Below are positions 33,313 to 45,400 of a DNA stretch of 64,000 bases, one piece after another; positions within the stretch are counted from its first letter, which is position 1; the number at the start of each line of letters is the position of its first letter. The DNA lies in the NCBI GenBank assembly GCA_963575745.1, contig CAUYUJ010000747.1, positions 375,312-439,311 on the forward strand, given 5' to 3'. A program made the translations under genes and the position numbers. The DNA is from Prorocentrum cordatum (lineage: Eukaryota; Sar; Dinophyceae; Prorocentrales; Prorocentraceae). The notes under the pieces were generated by a model. That model saw nothing but the letters and a program-made list of their open reading frames with translations. It ran no database searches and had not been told where the DNA came from.

Positions 33313-35980
33313 GATCTCGCACTGGATTGTTTCGACCGACCGACCGTGCCTGGGATGTGCGCTGGGCAGGGATGTGTGCTGGGAGGTGTGCTGGGAGGTG
33401 TGCTTCCTTCGTGTGTTGGGATGTGTGCAGGGCTGTGTGCTGCCTCCGTGTGCTGAAATACGTGCTGGGATGTGTGTTGCCTTCGTGTGCTGGGATACGT
33501 GCTGGGGTGTGCTTTGGGTGTACTAGGGTCTCTGGGCCAAGATGTGCGTTGGGATGCGTGCCGCACCCGTGTGCTGGGATGCGTGCTGGGATACGTGCTG
33601 GGTCTGCTGGGGACCTCCGTGCCGCCCCGTCCACCCCCGTCCTCTCCGCCCCGTGGCCCCCGTCTGCTTATTCCGACCGACCGACCGTGCCCCCCCCTCT
33701 GCCCGGCCCCCCGACACCCCTCCGCCCCGCGGCCCCCTGTCTGCTCATCCCGACCGGCCGACCGTGCCCCCCCCCTCTGCCCGGCCCTCCCACATCTCTC
33801 CGCCCCGCGGCCTCCGTCTGCTTATTCCGACCGACCGACCGTGCCGCCCCCCCCTTGGCGCGACCGTGCAGTGCGCCCCCCGTCCTCTCCGCCCCGTGGC
33901 CCCCGTTCGCTTGTTCCGGCCGACCGACAGTGACCCCCCCCTTTGCCAGCCCCCCCCCGCACAGCACACTTCCGCCCCGTGGCCCTTGTCTGCTCATCCC
34001 GACCGACCGACCGTGCCCCCCCCCCTGCCCGACCGTGCCCTCCCGTCCCCGTGCTCACCCCCCGCACCCTTCCGCCCCGCCCGCGTCTGCTTATTCCGAC
34101 CGACCGACCGTGCCCCCCCTGCCCGACCGTGCCTTCCCGCCCCTTCTGCTCCCCCCACGCGCCCCTCCGCCCCGTGGCCCCCGTCTGCTTAGCCCGACCG
34201 AGCGACTGCGCCCCCCCCTGCCCGACCGTGCTCTGCCGCCCCCTCTGCTCCCCCCTCCTTGTACCCCTCCGCCCCCGTGGCCCAGTTTGTTTGCTTATTC
34301 TTTACCCGCCCGGCGACCCCCCCCCCCCCCCCTTTTGCCTCCCGTCTCCCTGCTCCCCCCCCGCACCCCTCCGCCCCGTGGCCCCCGTCTGCTTATTCCG
34401 ACCGACCGACCGTGCCCCCTGCCCGACCGTGCCCTCCCGCCCCCCTGTTCCGCCCCGCACCCCTCCGCCCCGTGGCCCCCCTGCTTGTTCCGACGCCGCC
34501 GTGCCCCCCCCCCTGCCCGCCCCTGCTCCCCCCCGCAACCCTCAGCCCCGTGGCCCCCGTCTGCTTATTCCGACCGACCGACCGTGCCCCTCCCCCCCCC
34601 CCTGCGCCGACCGTGCCCCTCACCGTCGTCCCTGCTGCCCCCTCCTTGCACCCTCCTGCCCGTGGCCCGCATTTGCTGATTCCGACCGACCGACCGACCG
34701 ACTGCCCGACCGTGCCCCGCCCCCCTGCCCCCCCCCCCGCACCCTCCGCCCCGTTGCCCCCCTGTTAAGCTCACGGCGCAAGCCGATCATGCCCCTCCCC
34801 TCCCATCGTGCCCTCGTTTCCCTGCTTTCCTCCCACAACCCTCCGCCCCGTGGCCCCCGTCTGCTTCTTCCGATCGACCGTGCCTCCCCCCCCTGCCCGA
34901 CCGTGCCTTCCGCCTCCCCTGCTCCCCCCTGGCTCCCTCCGCCCCGTGGACCCCGACTGCTTATTATCATACCAACCGGTGTGATCTCGCACTGGATTAT
35001 TTCGACCGGCCAGCCTCGGTGTGCTGGGCCAGGCTGCGTGCTCGGATGTGTCGGTGTACTGCCTCGGTGTGCTCGGTGCTGGGATAATGCCTCGGTGTTC
35101 TCGGTGCTGGGATGTGTCCGTGTACTGCCTCGGTGTGCTGGGATCGGTGTGCTGAGATGTGTGGCCGTACTCGGATGTGCGCTGGGGGTGCTGGGACGTG
35201 TGGAGGTATGCCAAGATGAGTACTGGGCTCCTCCCCCCTGTCGCCCGTGCGCAACCCCCCTCTTCTGCTTATTCCGGCCGACCGACCGTGCCCACCCCTG
35301 CCCGACCGTGGCCCCCCGACCGACCGTGCCCCCCCCCTGCTCGACCGTGGCCCCCTGTGCTTCCCCCCCTCCTCCCGTGCCACCCCTTCTGCTTATTCCG
35401 ACCGGCCGGCCGTGCCCCCCCCCCGTGCTCGACAGGGGCCCCTCGTGCCCCCACCTTGCCCCCCCACTGCGCCCCCCCTCTGGAGCTTATTCCGACAGGC
35501 CGACCGTGCCTTCTCCCCCTGCTTGACCGGGCCCCCCCGTGACCCCACCCTTGACCCCCGTGGCCCCCGCCATCTGCTTATATCTGCTTCATCCAGCCGG
35601 CCTACCGTGCTACCCCCCCCTCCTGCCGGACCGTGGCACCCCGTGCCTTCCACCCCTCTCCTCGTGCCCCGCCCCTCTGCTCATTCCGACCGACGGGCCG
35701 TGTCCTTTTTTTTATCTGCCCGACCGTGGCTCCCCGTCCCGCCCCCTTCTCTCCGTGCCCCTTCCTTCTGCTCATTCCGACCGACCGACCGTGCCATCCC
35801 TGCTCCACCGTGGCCCCCCGTGCCCCTTCCCTTTTTCCCCGTGCCCCCCGTCTGCTCATTCCGACAAACCGACCGTGCCCCCCCTCTGCCCGACCATGCC
35901 CCATCCCTCTGCTCATCCCGACCGACCGACCGTGCCCCCCTCCCGGATCGGTGGCCCCCCCGCGCTCCCCCTATTCGAAA
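33313..35980. repeat. GACC-rich minisatellite block
   Basis: GATCTCGCACTGGATT at 33313 and 34981 each introduces a GTGTGCTGGGATGTG minisatellite (33345-33560, 35015-35215). That is followed by long arrays of TCCGACCGACCGACCGTGCC plus C-run and CCGTGGCCCCCGTCTGCTTA units (33595-34960, 35225-35960). Unit length is about 80-110 bp and irregular. No gene is supported; the long Pro/Arg/Gly frames come from the repeat. Confidence 0.85.
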
Positions 35981-35984
35981 GAGC

Positions 35985-36309
35985 GCGTTCTGTGGTCGCT
36001 TGGAGGGGGGGGGGTTTGGAACCGGACCCGCCCCCGCTGGATTGGAGGGGGGGAAGGGGTTCGAACGCCCCCCCCACCCCCCGTCCCGTGACGGAAGGGG
36101 GGGGGGGGTTCCACCCCCTCCCCACCGCCCGTGACGGATGGGGGGGGTTCAACCCCTCCCCCCCCCTTCCCTCCCCTGCTTCCCTTCTCCTCGGGCCGGC
36201 GCTTGCGTCGGCGGCGGCTGGCGACGGCGGCGGGGACGACGACTTCCATTTCCAGGCCGGCGCTGGCCGGCGCCTGGCGGCGGGCGGCGGTGGCGGGGAG
36301 CGTCGACGA
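35985..36309. repeat. G-run repeats and left flank of the GGT array
   Basis: Three phrases of a G run followed by TTC/GAACCCC (36003-36160), then GGCGACGGCGGCGGGGACGA at 36222-36241. A matching phrase lies inverted on the other side of the GGT array. Confidence 0.7.
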
Positions 36310-37505
36310 GGACGACGGTGGTGGTGGTGGTGGTGGTGATGGTGGGTTGTGGTGGTGGTGGTGGTGACGGTGGTGGTTGTTGCGGTGGTGGTGGTGTGGT
36401 GGTTTGTTGTGTTGGTGGTGGTTGTGGCGATGGGTGGTGGTGGTGGTGGTGGTGGTTTGGTGGTGGTGTGGTGGTGGTTTGTGGTGGTGGTGGTGGTGGT
36501 GGTGGTGATGGGTTGTGGTGGTGGTGGTAGTGGTGGTGGTGGTGGTTTGGTGGTGGTGTGGTGGTGGTTTGTGGTGGTGGTGGTGGTGGGTTGTGGTTGT
36601 GGCGCTGGTTTGTGAAAGTGGTGCTGGTGGTGGTGGTGGCCGTGGTGGTGGCGGTGGTGGTGGTGTGGTGGTTTGTGGTGGTGGTGGTGGTGGTGGTGGG
36701 TTGTGCTGCTGGTAGTGGTGGTGGTTGTGGCGGTGGTGGTGGTGGTGGTGTGGTAGGTTGGTGGTGGTGGTAGTGGTGGAGGGTTTTTGTGGTGGTGGTG
36801 GTGTTGGTGATGGTGAGTTGTGGTGGTGGTGGTTGTGGTGGTGGTGGTGGCTGTGGTGGTGGTGGTGGGGTGTACTAATTTAGTGGAGTGGTGTGGTTGG
36901 TGGGGTTTCTGGTGGGGTGGGTGGGTGGTGGTGGCGGTGGTTTGTGGATTGTTTGTTGTGGTGGGGTGGTGGCGGTGGTCGGTGGTGGTGGTGGTGTGTG
37001 GGCGGGTTTGTGTGGTGGTGGCGGTGGGTTGTGCTGCTGGTAGTCGTTGTGGCGGTGGTGGTGGTGGTGGTGGTGGTGTGGTAGAGTGTGGTGGTGGTGG
37101 TGGTGATGGTGAGTTGTGGTGGTGGTTGTGGTGGTGGTGGCTGTGGTGGTGGTGGTGGTGGTGGCTGTGTGGTGGTGGTGATGGGTTGAGGCGGTGGTGG
37201 TGGTGGTAGTGGTGGTGGTGGTGGTGAGTTGTGGTGGTGGTGGTTGTGGTGGTGTAGTGGTGGTGTGGTGGTGGTTTCTGGTGGTGGTGGTAATGGTGGT
37301 GGTGATGGTGGTGGTAGTGGTGGTGGTGGTGGTGGTGGTGTGGTAGAGTGTGGTGGTGGTGGTGGTGATGGTGAGTTGTGGTGGTGGTTGTGGTGGTGGT
37401 GGCTGTGGTGGTGGTGGTGGTGGTGGTGGCTGTGTGGTGGTGGTGATGGGTTGAGGCGGGGTGGTGGTGGTAGTGGTGGTGGTGGTGGTGGTAGTGGTGG
37501 TAATC
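36310..37505. repeat. (GGT)n microsatellite, about 1.2 kb
   Basis: GGTGGT throughout with occasional TTGTGG, GATGGG and GCTGTG variants. Near 37090-37210 and 37345-37460 a segment of about 120 bp (TAGAGTGTGGTGG to GATGGGTTGAGGC) is duplicated. Confidence 0.97.
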
Positions 37506-37880
37506 GTCGTTGCGTCCCCGCCGTCGCCGGCGCCAGCGCCGGCGCTGCTGGCCGCCGCCAGCGCCGGCGCCGGCGCGAGGGGGATGGGGGGGGTGTTTGC
37601 CTCTCCCTGGCGCCAGGGGGGGGGGTTTGAAGCCCCCCCCCTGAAGGCCGCTGGTCATCGTCGTCGTTCCCTGCGTGGGTCGCCCTGGCAGGCGCTGCAA
37701 GCGGCCGCCAGCGCGCCGAGGGGTGGGTGGGGCGGTTTGAACCCCCCCCTCCCCCCTGGGAGGGGGGGGTGTTCGGGAGGGGGGGGTGTTTGGGGGGGAG
37801 GGGAGTCCCCTTGGTTTTCATCGACGGCGCCGAGTGTTGCGGGGGGGCCCGCCCTCGGGTTTGAAACGCGCCGCCGAATG
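37506..37880. repeat. right flank of the GGT array, G-run repeats
   Basis: CGTTGCGTCCCCGCCGTCGCC is close to the reverse complement of the left flank phrase near 36225-36245. Then follow GCGCCGGCGC palindromes and GTTTGAA/GTTTGAACCCCCC phrases with long G runs. Confidence 0.65.
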
Positions 37881-37914
37881 TTCCCAAGGCAAGCGCCCGT
37901 GAAACGCGTTCTTC

Positions 37915-38525
37915 CCCTTTTCCGACCGACCGACTGTGTGCCACCCCAGCCCGTCTGTGCCCCTCCGTGCCCCCCTCCTTCCCCCTGTGGCCCCCGACCG
38001 TGCCCCCCCCCCTCCCTTTCTGACCGTGCGCCACCATGCCTACCTTCCCCCCGTGCCCTCCTCCCTCGCTTAGTCCGTCCAACCGACCGTGCCCCCCCCT
38101 TGCCCGACCGTGTCCCCCCGTGCCCCCCCTTCCCACCGTGCCCACCCCCACCCTCTGATTATTCCGACCGGCCGACCGTGACTCCCTTGTACTCGACCGT
38201 GGCCCCCTGTGCTCCCGCCCTTTCCCCCGTGGCCCCCCTCTCTGCTTCCTCCGACCGACCGGCCGTGCTTCCCCCTCTGCCCGACCGTGGCCCCCCGTGC
38301 GCCCCCCATGTCCTCCGTGGCCCCCTCGCTCTGCTTATCCCGACCGACCGTGCTGTCCCCCCCCTGCCCGATTGTTGCCTCCCGTACCCTTCCCTGCTTC
38401 CCCCCTGCCTTTCCCTCTGCTTGTTTCCAACCGACCGATCGTGCCCCCCCTCCCTGCCCGACCGTGGCCCCCCTGTGCCCCCCTTCCTCTCTGCTTACTC
38501 CGACTCCGACCGACCGACCGTGGCG
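37915..38525. repeat. GACC-rich minisatellite, second block
   Basis: Same CCGACCGACCGTGCCCCCC and CCGTGGCCCCC units as 33595-35960. Confidence 0.85.
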
Positions 38526-38634
38526 CCAAATTACACCATTGTTCCGACGGGCTCACGGCGACGCAACAAGCTCTCCACACCAAGGCCCCCAGGAGTGAGC
38601 AATCTTCCAAACACTTACCAAACATATATTCTTG

Positions 38635-38890
38635 TTGTCTCTTGGGGCCCTCGCGGAAGGTTTCTTGAAGGCTTCTTGGGGCGTCTTGGGGGCATCTTGG
38701 GCCGTTTGGAGGCCATCTTGGGCGTTTTGGACCGATTGTTCGACGCCTCGGGGCCCTCTTCCACCGTCTTGGGAGTCTCTGAGGGCCCTCTTGGCCCGTC
38801 TTTGGGCCTTCGTGGCGTCCCAAGAGCCCGCGCGACACACCCCAGGCCCGCGCGAGAGTGCGCAAGAGCGCCTGGGCAACCAAGGGTCAG
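38635..38890 (+). repeat. CTTGG-family dispersed repeat
   Basis: GGCTTCTTGGGGCGTCTTGG type phrases with a period near 27-30 bp. Further copies lie at 47080-47340 and 48858-49185 (plus), and at 656-850, 3038-3175 and 3835-3970 (minus). Confidence 0.75.
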
Positions 38891-39289
38891 GGCCCTTGAG
38901 AACCTTACAACCTTGGGGCACTCCACAACGCGCTGAAGACACGGTGGCGGATCTTGGCTACGCATGTCATCGCGCCCCTTCTTTTGGGACCAAGCGTTGC
39001 GCTCCATACAGGGGGCCTCCATTACAACACACGCCGTCGAAGCCTCGTAAACCTCTCCCGTCATATTAAGATCGCCTTCGCATCGAACCCTGGCGCTACG
39101 TCCACACAACCATGCTGCTATTCGCCGCTCCCCCGTTATGGTCACTCGCCAGCGTGTCGCACCTCTCGCGCGCTTCCCCGAAACTACCGCAGGTTGGCGC
39201 CATCTCCATCTCCCCTTGATTGTATGGTCCTTGGCACGCGTGCATCGTGTTCACAAGGAAGAGGAATGGAGGAGGGATATTGGGAGTAG
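38891..39289. other. unique DNA, nothing recognised
   Basis: About 400 bp of mixed composition between the CTTGG repeat and an AGG tract. No exon or motif could be supported. Confidence 0.4.
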
Positions 39290-40390
39290 TAGAAGGAGGA
39301 GGAGGAGGAGGAGGAGGAGGAGGAGGAGGAGGAGGAGGAGGAGGAGGAGGAGGAGGAGGAGGAAGAGGAGGAGGAGGATGACCAGTGCAAGTCGAAGACT
39401 CATCGACGATCCCTCCGAGATCCCTCCTCGTAGGCCCCTTCTAAGGGTTCATTTCCATTGAGGGAAGCGCCCCGCATGGGGACAGCCGCGTGAAAATCCG
39501 GAAGCGTGCCAACACAGCAGTCTCAGGGCTTCAACGCCACGAGTCAACCAGACTGTTGCGTCTTCAAGATCCTGAATCGCGGCAGAGCACCATTCCTGGG
39601 ACTTCAGCACCCCGAATCAACGTAACTATTGCGCCCCGACGGTTTTGAACCTCTCCCAAACACAGTTTTGGGTACGTTAACCAGGAGAACGAGTGAAACT
39701 CTTACAGCGTTTTTGAACGAGTGTGCGCGGGGATAAAAAACGAGAGCCACCTTTCGAAAACGAGCCGCCCTCAATTTTTGAAGCTCTTGCAAATGTTTAC
39801 AACGAGTGTGCGCGGCGCTACGGCGTCAGTTATATTTTGAAAACGACCCGCCCTGAATCCAGGACGCTGGTGCACATTTTGAAAAAAGAACGAGCATATG
39901 CGCAAGGCGAGAGCATATTCTGATGGAAACGCCCACAATCCGTGACGCTCTGGCAAATGTTTGGAACGAGTGTGCGTGGTGCTGATTGAGGCGACAGCCA
40001 CATTTGTAAACGGCCCGCCCTCAATCCGCGAAGCTCTTGCAGATCTTTAAAATGAGTATGCGCGGCGCTAAGGCGAGAGCAACGACCCGGCTTCAATCCG
40101 TGGAGCTCTTGCAATTTGTAAAACGAGTGTGCGCGACGCCATGGCGAGAGCCGCATTTTGGAGGCGACCCGCTCTCCGTCTGTGAAGCTGTTGCTTCTTT
40201 TTTCGGCTTGAGGCTCACGAGTGGCAGTGAAGTCTCAGGCGAAACGCCCGGCCCGCCCTTCCGACTGGCCTCGGGGTGCGCCAGGGAGGAGTTATTCATG
40301 AGGAAAAGGAGTGGAGGGGGAAGGAGGAGGAGGAGGAGGAGGAGGAGGAGGAGGAGGAGGAGGAGGAGGAGGAGGGGGAGGAGGAGGACG
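39290..40390. repeat. modular dispersed repeat, left copy
   Basis: Order: AGG tract (39295-39378); a unique block with GGTTCATTTCCATTGAG, CTTCAACGCCACGAGTCAAC and GGTACGTTAACCAGGAGAACG (39380-39715); about six tandem units of 80-90 bp with GAGTGTGCGCGGCGCTAAGG (39716-40180); module D (to 40310); AGG tract (40315-40390). The right copy is 47590-48850. Confidence 0.9.
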
Positions 40391-40391
40391 A

Positions 40392-40394
<3 letters not shown>

Positions 40395-40478
<84 letters not shown>

Positions 40479-40493
40479 GGATGATGATGATGA

Positions 40494-40590
<97 letters not shown>

Positions 40591-40625
40591 TGATGGTGAT
40601 GGTGATGGTGATGATGGTGATGATG
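40395..40625. repeat. (GAT)n then GGTGAT microsatellite
   Basis: Near-pure GAT to about 40590 with three single slips, then GGTGAT to 40625. The left border of the retroelement region lies directly after it. Confidence 0.97.
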
Positions 40626-40955
40626 GCTGTGTTTGCACGTTTCATCTCTCGTGAACCGAAGGCCGTCGCGGTGGCGCGTGTTCAGGTTGCCGTTGTTCCG
40701 CAACCGCGACTGCTCAAGTCTCTTTTTCTGGAGGGAGAGGCCCTCCACCCGATGCGCTTCGCTGGCATCGGGCTCGGCCTCTCGCTTGCAGGTCGATTCG
40801 GCGTGCTGCTCCTGGCGCGCTGGTGGCGGTTCGCGGCCCCCGCGCCGCCGCCCCCGCCCCTGGCGCCGCGGGCGCCCGCGGCAGCGGCTGCCCCCTCGCC
40901 CTTGCCCCGCCTATTCCCCTGGTAAGGCGGACGGCGGCGGGCGGCCCTCCCTGGG

Positions 40956-42416
40956 GTGGGAGGCCGTGCTCGGGGGCCTGCTCTTGCGGGGTGGCGAGCT
41001 GGCACGCGGGGCAGCAACGCTCGGCGCCCCGGCGGCTCGCGGCGCCGCCGCGCGCCGCGCCCCCCCTCCGCCCGTGCTGGCGGACGAGGGCCCTGCGGCG
41101 GGCGACTCGCCAGCCTGGCGGCCGCCCCGCGCTGGAGGTCGAGCGCGCTTCTCATCATTGCGGTGGGCGAGGATATCTGGGTTGAGTATGACGAACTTGG
41201 ACCGCGGCTCGCCCACAAGCGGATCGTCCTGGGATGCTCCACCCTCTCAGTGCAGCACTTCGCGGCGCTGACCCCCGACGTCGACGCGGTCGTCGAGGAG
41301 GGCGACGCCGCCAACACCGAAGTGCGCACCTGGCGGAAGGAGTGGCCTGCGGGTATCGCCCCTCGCGGGCGCGTCTATTCCGCGGGCATCAGGAGGTACG
41401 ACTTCGCTGACGCATCAGCCGTGGCCCAGCTCGCACAGTCCTGCGTCGTCGGGGCAGCGAGGCTCGTGGAGCCCGATGGCCGTCGTGGTGCTGCTGATGG
41501 TGCTCAGAGCGGTTGGGCTCGGGGTGTCGGGGGTTCTCCCTATGCCGTCGTCGGCGCTGGAGGAGGGCCTGGGCCCCTTGGCTGCGGCATCGCCGCGGGC
41601 GCGCCCGCCGCCATGGGCGATGCGGCCGCCGCGGCGGCCCCCGCTGGCGCCCCCGCCGCGCCCCCCGCCGCCGCGGCGCCCGACGCTGGCGGCGCACTCG
41701 CGGGCTTGGCCGCCCTGGTCGCTGGGCCTCCCCCTGACGGGCCAGCTCCTGCTTTCGCTGCTGCGGATCCGCCCCCGGACGGCCCACCGAGGGAGAACGC
41801 GGGGGACCTCCGCACGCTGCCGACGGCGCTCAATCTTCGGGGCCAGCGGCATCTCGAGTATCGGGACAGCATGCACCTCCGGCGGCCGACGGCCTTCTCG
41901 GACTGGCCCGTCCCCGGGCCAACCGCCTACCACTGGGCGGCGGCGTACCAAGTGGAGGATGGGCGGTCTCCTCCGGGCCATCCCCTTGCCTGGAAGGCTG
42001 CCCTGGGCGCTGGCGTCCTTCCCGACGACCCCATCGTCTATGCGCTTTTCGGGTACTCCAAGATCAGGCAGGTGGCGCAGTCGTACAACCAGATCGACGG
42101 CTCCAACGTTGCACGCCTGGAGCTCGTGGCGCGGCAGCTGCTGCTGTGCGAGGAGCGGTACAAGGATAAGCTCGTCAGCTCGCACTCGCCAGGACCTGGG
42201 GGGCACGAACTGTTCTTCTTCACGGGGAGGCAGTCCACTCGCGGGGTCATGGCCGCGCCCGCCCCTTCTGACTCGGTCGCCGAGCAGCTGGCCGCCCAGT
42301 CTGCCATTGCAAAGGAGCGCCGCAAGGCGCGAGAGGAGCGGCAGCTGCTCCACCCGCCCGCTGGCGCCCGCGGGGCGGGCCAGAGCGGCGGTGGCGCGAA
42401 GGGGGCCGAGAGCTAG
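40956..42416 (+). CDS. retroelement ORF1 (gag-like) protein
   Basis: Recognisable sequence begins near 41155 (VGEDIWVEYDELGPRLAHKR, then FAALTPDVDAVVEE). It continues through an Ala/Pro/Gly-rich linker to the conserved core FSDWPVPGPTAYHWAAAYQV and YNQIDGSNVARLELVARQLL, with CEERYKD just after. It ends in a basic helix (AIAKERRKAREERQLL) and a TAG stop at 42414. This matches the first ORF of dinoflagellate tyrosine-recombinase retroelements, thought to be a nucleocapsid-like RNA-binding protein. The true start is uncertain: the frame is open only from 40926, and upstream similarity may lie in another frame. ORF2 follows in the same frame about 40 bp after the stop. Confidence 0.65.
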   Translation: MGGRARGPALAGWRAGTRGSNARRPGGSRRRRAPRPPSARAGGRGPCGGRLASLAAAPRWRSSALLIIAVGEDIWVEYDELGPRLAHKRIVLGCSTLSVQHFAALTPDVDAVVEEGDAANTEVRTWRKEWPAGIAPRGRVYSAGIRRYDFADASAVAQLAQSCVVGAARLVEPDGRRGAADGAQSGWARGVGGSPYAVVGAGGGPGPLGCGIAAGAPAAMGDAAAAAAPAGAPAAPPAAAAPDAGGALAGLAALVAGPPPDGPAPAFAAADPPPDGPPRENAGDLRTLPTALNLRGQRHLEYRDSMHLRRPTAFSDWPVPGPTAYHWAAAYQVEDGRSPPGHPLAWKAALGAGVLPDDPIVYALFGYSKIRQVAQSYNQIDGSNVARLELVARQLLLCEERYKDKLVSSHSPGPGGHELFFFTGRQSTRGVMAAPAPSDSVAEQLAAQSAIAKERRKAREERQLLHPPAGARGAGQSGGGAKGAES

Positions 42417-42455
42417 CCTCCTTCCCCTCGCAGACCTGCTGCGGCCACCGGGGCC

Positions 42456-45400
42456 TTGGCTCCCCCGGAGGGCCCCCCTTCAGCCACTCGCTCTTGCCGT
42501 CGTGGTCCCCACGCCATGGCGGTCAGTCGACAGCGAAACGTCTTTCCTCTTCCTCATCTGTCTCCTGGTGATCACCCGCATGCTGGCAGGGGCGGTCCTT
42601 GCCAGACGCGGCTCGCCTGGGCCAACGACGGCATCGACGCGCTCAACTGGCTGGGTGGTGGCGGCTCGCCGCCTGTCCGCAAGTTGCCTTCAATTTTGCA
42701 GCGGAAGTCGCTCGACTACATCGCTGACCAGTATGTCAAGTTCGGCGGCCCGCCAGCTGGCATCTCTCCGTCCTCGTCGCTCTCTGACATATGCTCCAGT
42801 TGCCCGCTCTACACCGCGGGGCGCGGCGACATGGTGTCCTACAGCAAGGACCTTGTGTCCTGGCCTTCGGGCTGCTCCGCGCCCGTCGCGTTGGAGTCCG
42901 CGCTCTTGGAGGCTGACCGCTTGTGGCTGCAGGACTGGAAGGCCCGCATGCTTCGCCCGCCTGCGGAGGCGGCAGCGTTGCGTCGCGACCTCGGCCTCGC
43001 TCAACCTTACATCGATCCTAAGCTGCGGCATCCCGGCACCTACGGCGAGTTCATTGCCGAGCTGCTGGCCCGCGGGATGCTGCGTGCGCCCCCCGCCCGC
43101 GGCCGCCGCGGCCTCCTGGGGGCGTTCGTCGTCGCCGAGAAGTCGGGGCAGCAGCGGCTGGTGTTCGACACCCGCATCAGCAATGCTCGCTTCAAGCCGC
43201 CCCCCCGCGCCGAGCTGCCCAGCGGCGGCGCGTTCGCACGCATGGAGGCGCAGGGCAGCGGCGACGCGTGGTTTAGTAGCGGGGGCATCTCGAACGTTTT
43301 CTACGCGATGCGCGTCCTGGAGGGCCTCTGCGAGTATTTCTCGCTCCCGCCCGTTCGGGCAGGGCTGGCTGGAGTTTCTCATCTTGACGGGGTGCCACCT
43401 CACGCGTCCGAGTGGCTGCTTCCCGAGCTCGCCGTCTTGCCGATGGGCTGGCCCTGGGCTTTGCACCTCTGCCAATGCGTCTCCGAGGCGTCGCTGGCGC
43501 GCGCGAGGATCGCGCCCGAGCAGCATGTCCGCGACCGCAGCCTCGGCGTCCGTCTCGGACCCCGACGCCCCGCCGCTGGCGCAGCCTACGTCGACAACTA
43601 CCTGGTCGCAGGGTGTCAGCGGGCCAAGGTGCAGGCGGCGGCGGGGGAGGTCGAGCAGCAGCTCTCGTCGCTCGGGTTCGTGGTCCACGAGCAGGTTGAC
43701 GCCGCGCGCCAGGCGAGCTTCGTGGGCCTCGACCTTGACGGACGCGAGCACACGGTGCGGGTGTCGGCTAGGTGGGTCTGGCGTCTGCGCTATGCCATCG
43801 AAGAGCTCCTGCGGCGGCCCAAGGTGCGCGGTGCCATCGTCGAGATCGTCGTCGGGCACTGCAGGTGGGCCATACTTCTCAAGCGCTGCTCGCTCGCCAT
43901 CTTCGACAGCGTGTACGCCTTCACTCAGGCCGCGCGAGACGAGGCGCTCCCCCTGTGGCCCTCGGTCCGCCGCGAGCTCTGGCAGGTCCGTTCCTTGCCC
44001 CCGCTCTTCGTGGTCTTCACCGACGCCTCGTGGCGCGACGAGATCACTGCCAGCGACGCCTCAGGCTGGGGCTGCGGGGTGTGCCGCCGCCGCTGCGACC
44101 CCGAGGCCGCCGCCCAGATTGGCCGCGCGGCCGAGCGGTGGAGGTACCTCTTCGAGGAGTCCGCGCAGGCCCGCGAGCACGCGCATGGGGCTGCCGACGC
44201 GGCCGCAGTGCTACGGGACCCTGGGCGGCTGCCCTCCGACGAGGCCAGGAACTGGGACAAGTCCTTTGGCGAGGTCGACCTCAATTTGCTCGTGGGCGAA
44301 GCCTGGGCGGTCACGCACTCTTTCGCCTGGCGGGACTCCTGCGACATCTACCGTGCGGAGGGCCTCGCCCATGGCTCGGCGCTCCGCCATCAGCTCAGGT
44401 CATCCTCGGCCTTCGGCCGCAGGATCGCCTGCCTCGTCGACAACATGTCGCTCGCGCTGGCGATCGGGAAGGGACGAGGTGCCTCTCCTCAGCAGGGGGG
44501 CGTTATCCGTGAGATCTGTGCGCTCTCGCTGGGGTGCAAGCTGCACGTCGTCGCCCGATGGGTTCCGAGCGAGCTCAACCCCTCAGATGAGCCGTCCCGC
44601 GGGCTGCCCTACATCAAGGCGATCGAGTCCGAGGTGGCTGCTGGGCTTGGTTCTCGTCTGTTTCCTGACGCGCGCCCCGGCGAGGGAGCGCCCGCGGGCG
44701 GCCAAGCCTCCGATGCCGACGGGGCGAGCGGTCGATATCCTGCCCGTCCCCCAGGAGTATGGCTCCGGCATCTTCCTGGCGCCGGCGCCGGCGGCTGCGG
44801 CAGCCCGTCGGCGCGAGGCCTTCCGTGGCTTGCTGGGGATGGGCGTGACGTACCTCGAACATTGGTCCGTCGGCAAGCCCACGCTTGCCGACCACCAGAG
44901 GCGCGGCTCGGCGTTCATCCAATGGCGTTGCGAGCTCCACCTGGTCTGGAGCGCGTGGCAACAGCTCGACTCGATCGTGGTGATGTACGTCGACCTCGTC
45001 CACTGTCAGGGCCACGGCGGGGACAATGCCTCTCGTCTCTTGCCGTGCTGAGGTCATCCCTACCGCCGATCGGGCCTTGGGGCGTCCAGCTTCCCTGCCA
45101 TGCCGCGCGCAGCCTGGCGGGCTGGGGCAAGGGCGTCCCGCGGCGGATTCGCATGCCGCTGCCGTGGCCGGGGGTGGCGGCGCTGACGGGGGTGATGATG
45201 CAGCGCGGACGGCTCGAGCAGGCCCTTGCCATGATCCTGTGCTTCGCCTGCTACCTGCGCCCGTCGGAAGCCCACCTCCCCACCGCGATGCAGATCGCCC
45301 CCCCCCGTCGCGGCGGTCGCCGCGGGCTCGGGGCTCGCCGCGCCGCTGCTGCATCCAGGCGAGTTGGACCGCCCAGGGGAGACAAACTCGCTGGGCATGA

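Noticed and set aside
33327-35980. Proline/arginine-rich frames of 200-500 codons
   Set aside because: Generated by the GACC and C-run minisatellite; no domain, and frames overlap on both strands.
36310-37700. Thr/His-rich minus-strand frame of nearly 600 codons
   Set aside because: A reading of the GGT microsatellite.
41476-45051. 1191-codon frame overlapping the retroelement in another frame
   Set aside because: Mostly a shadow of ORF1/ORF2 in GC-rich DNA; only its last part (about 44700-45040) carries recombinase sequence because of a frameshift.
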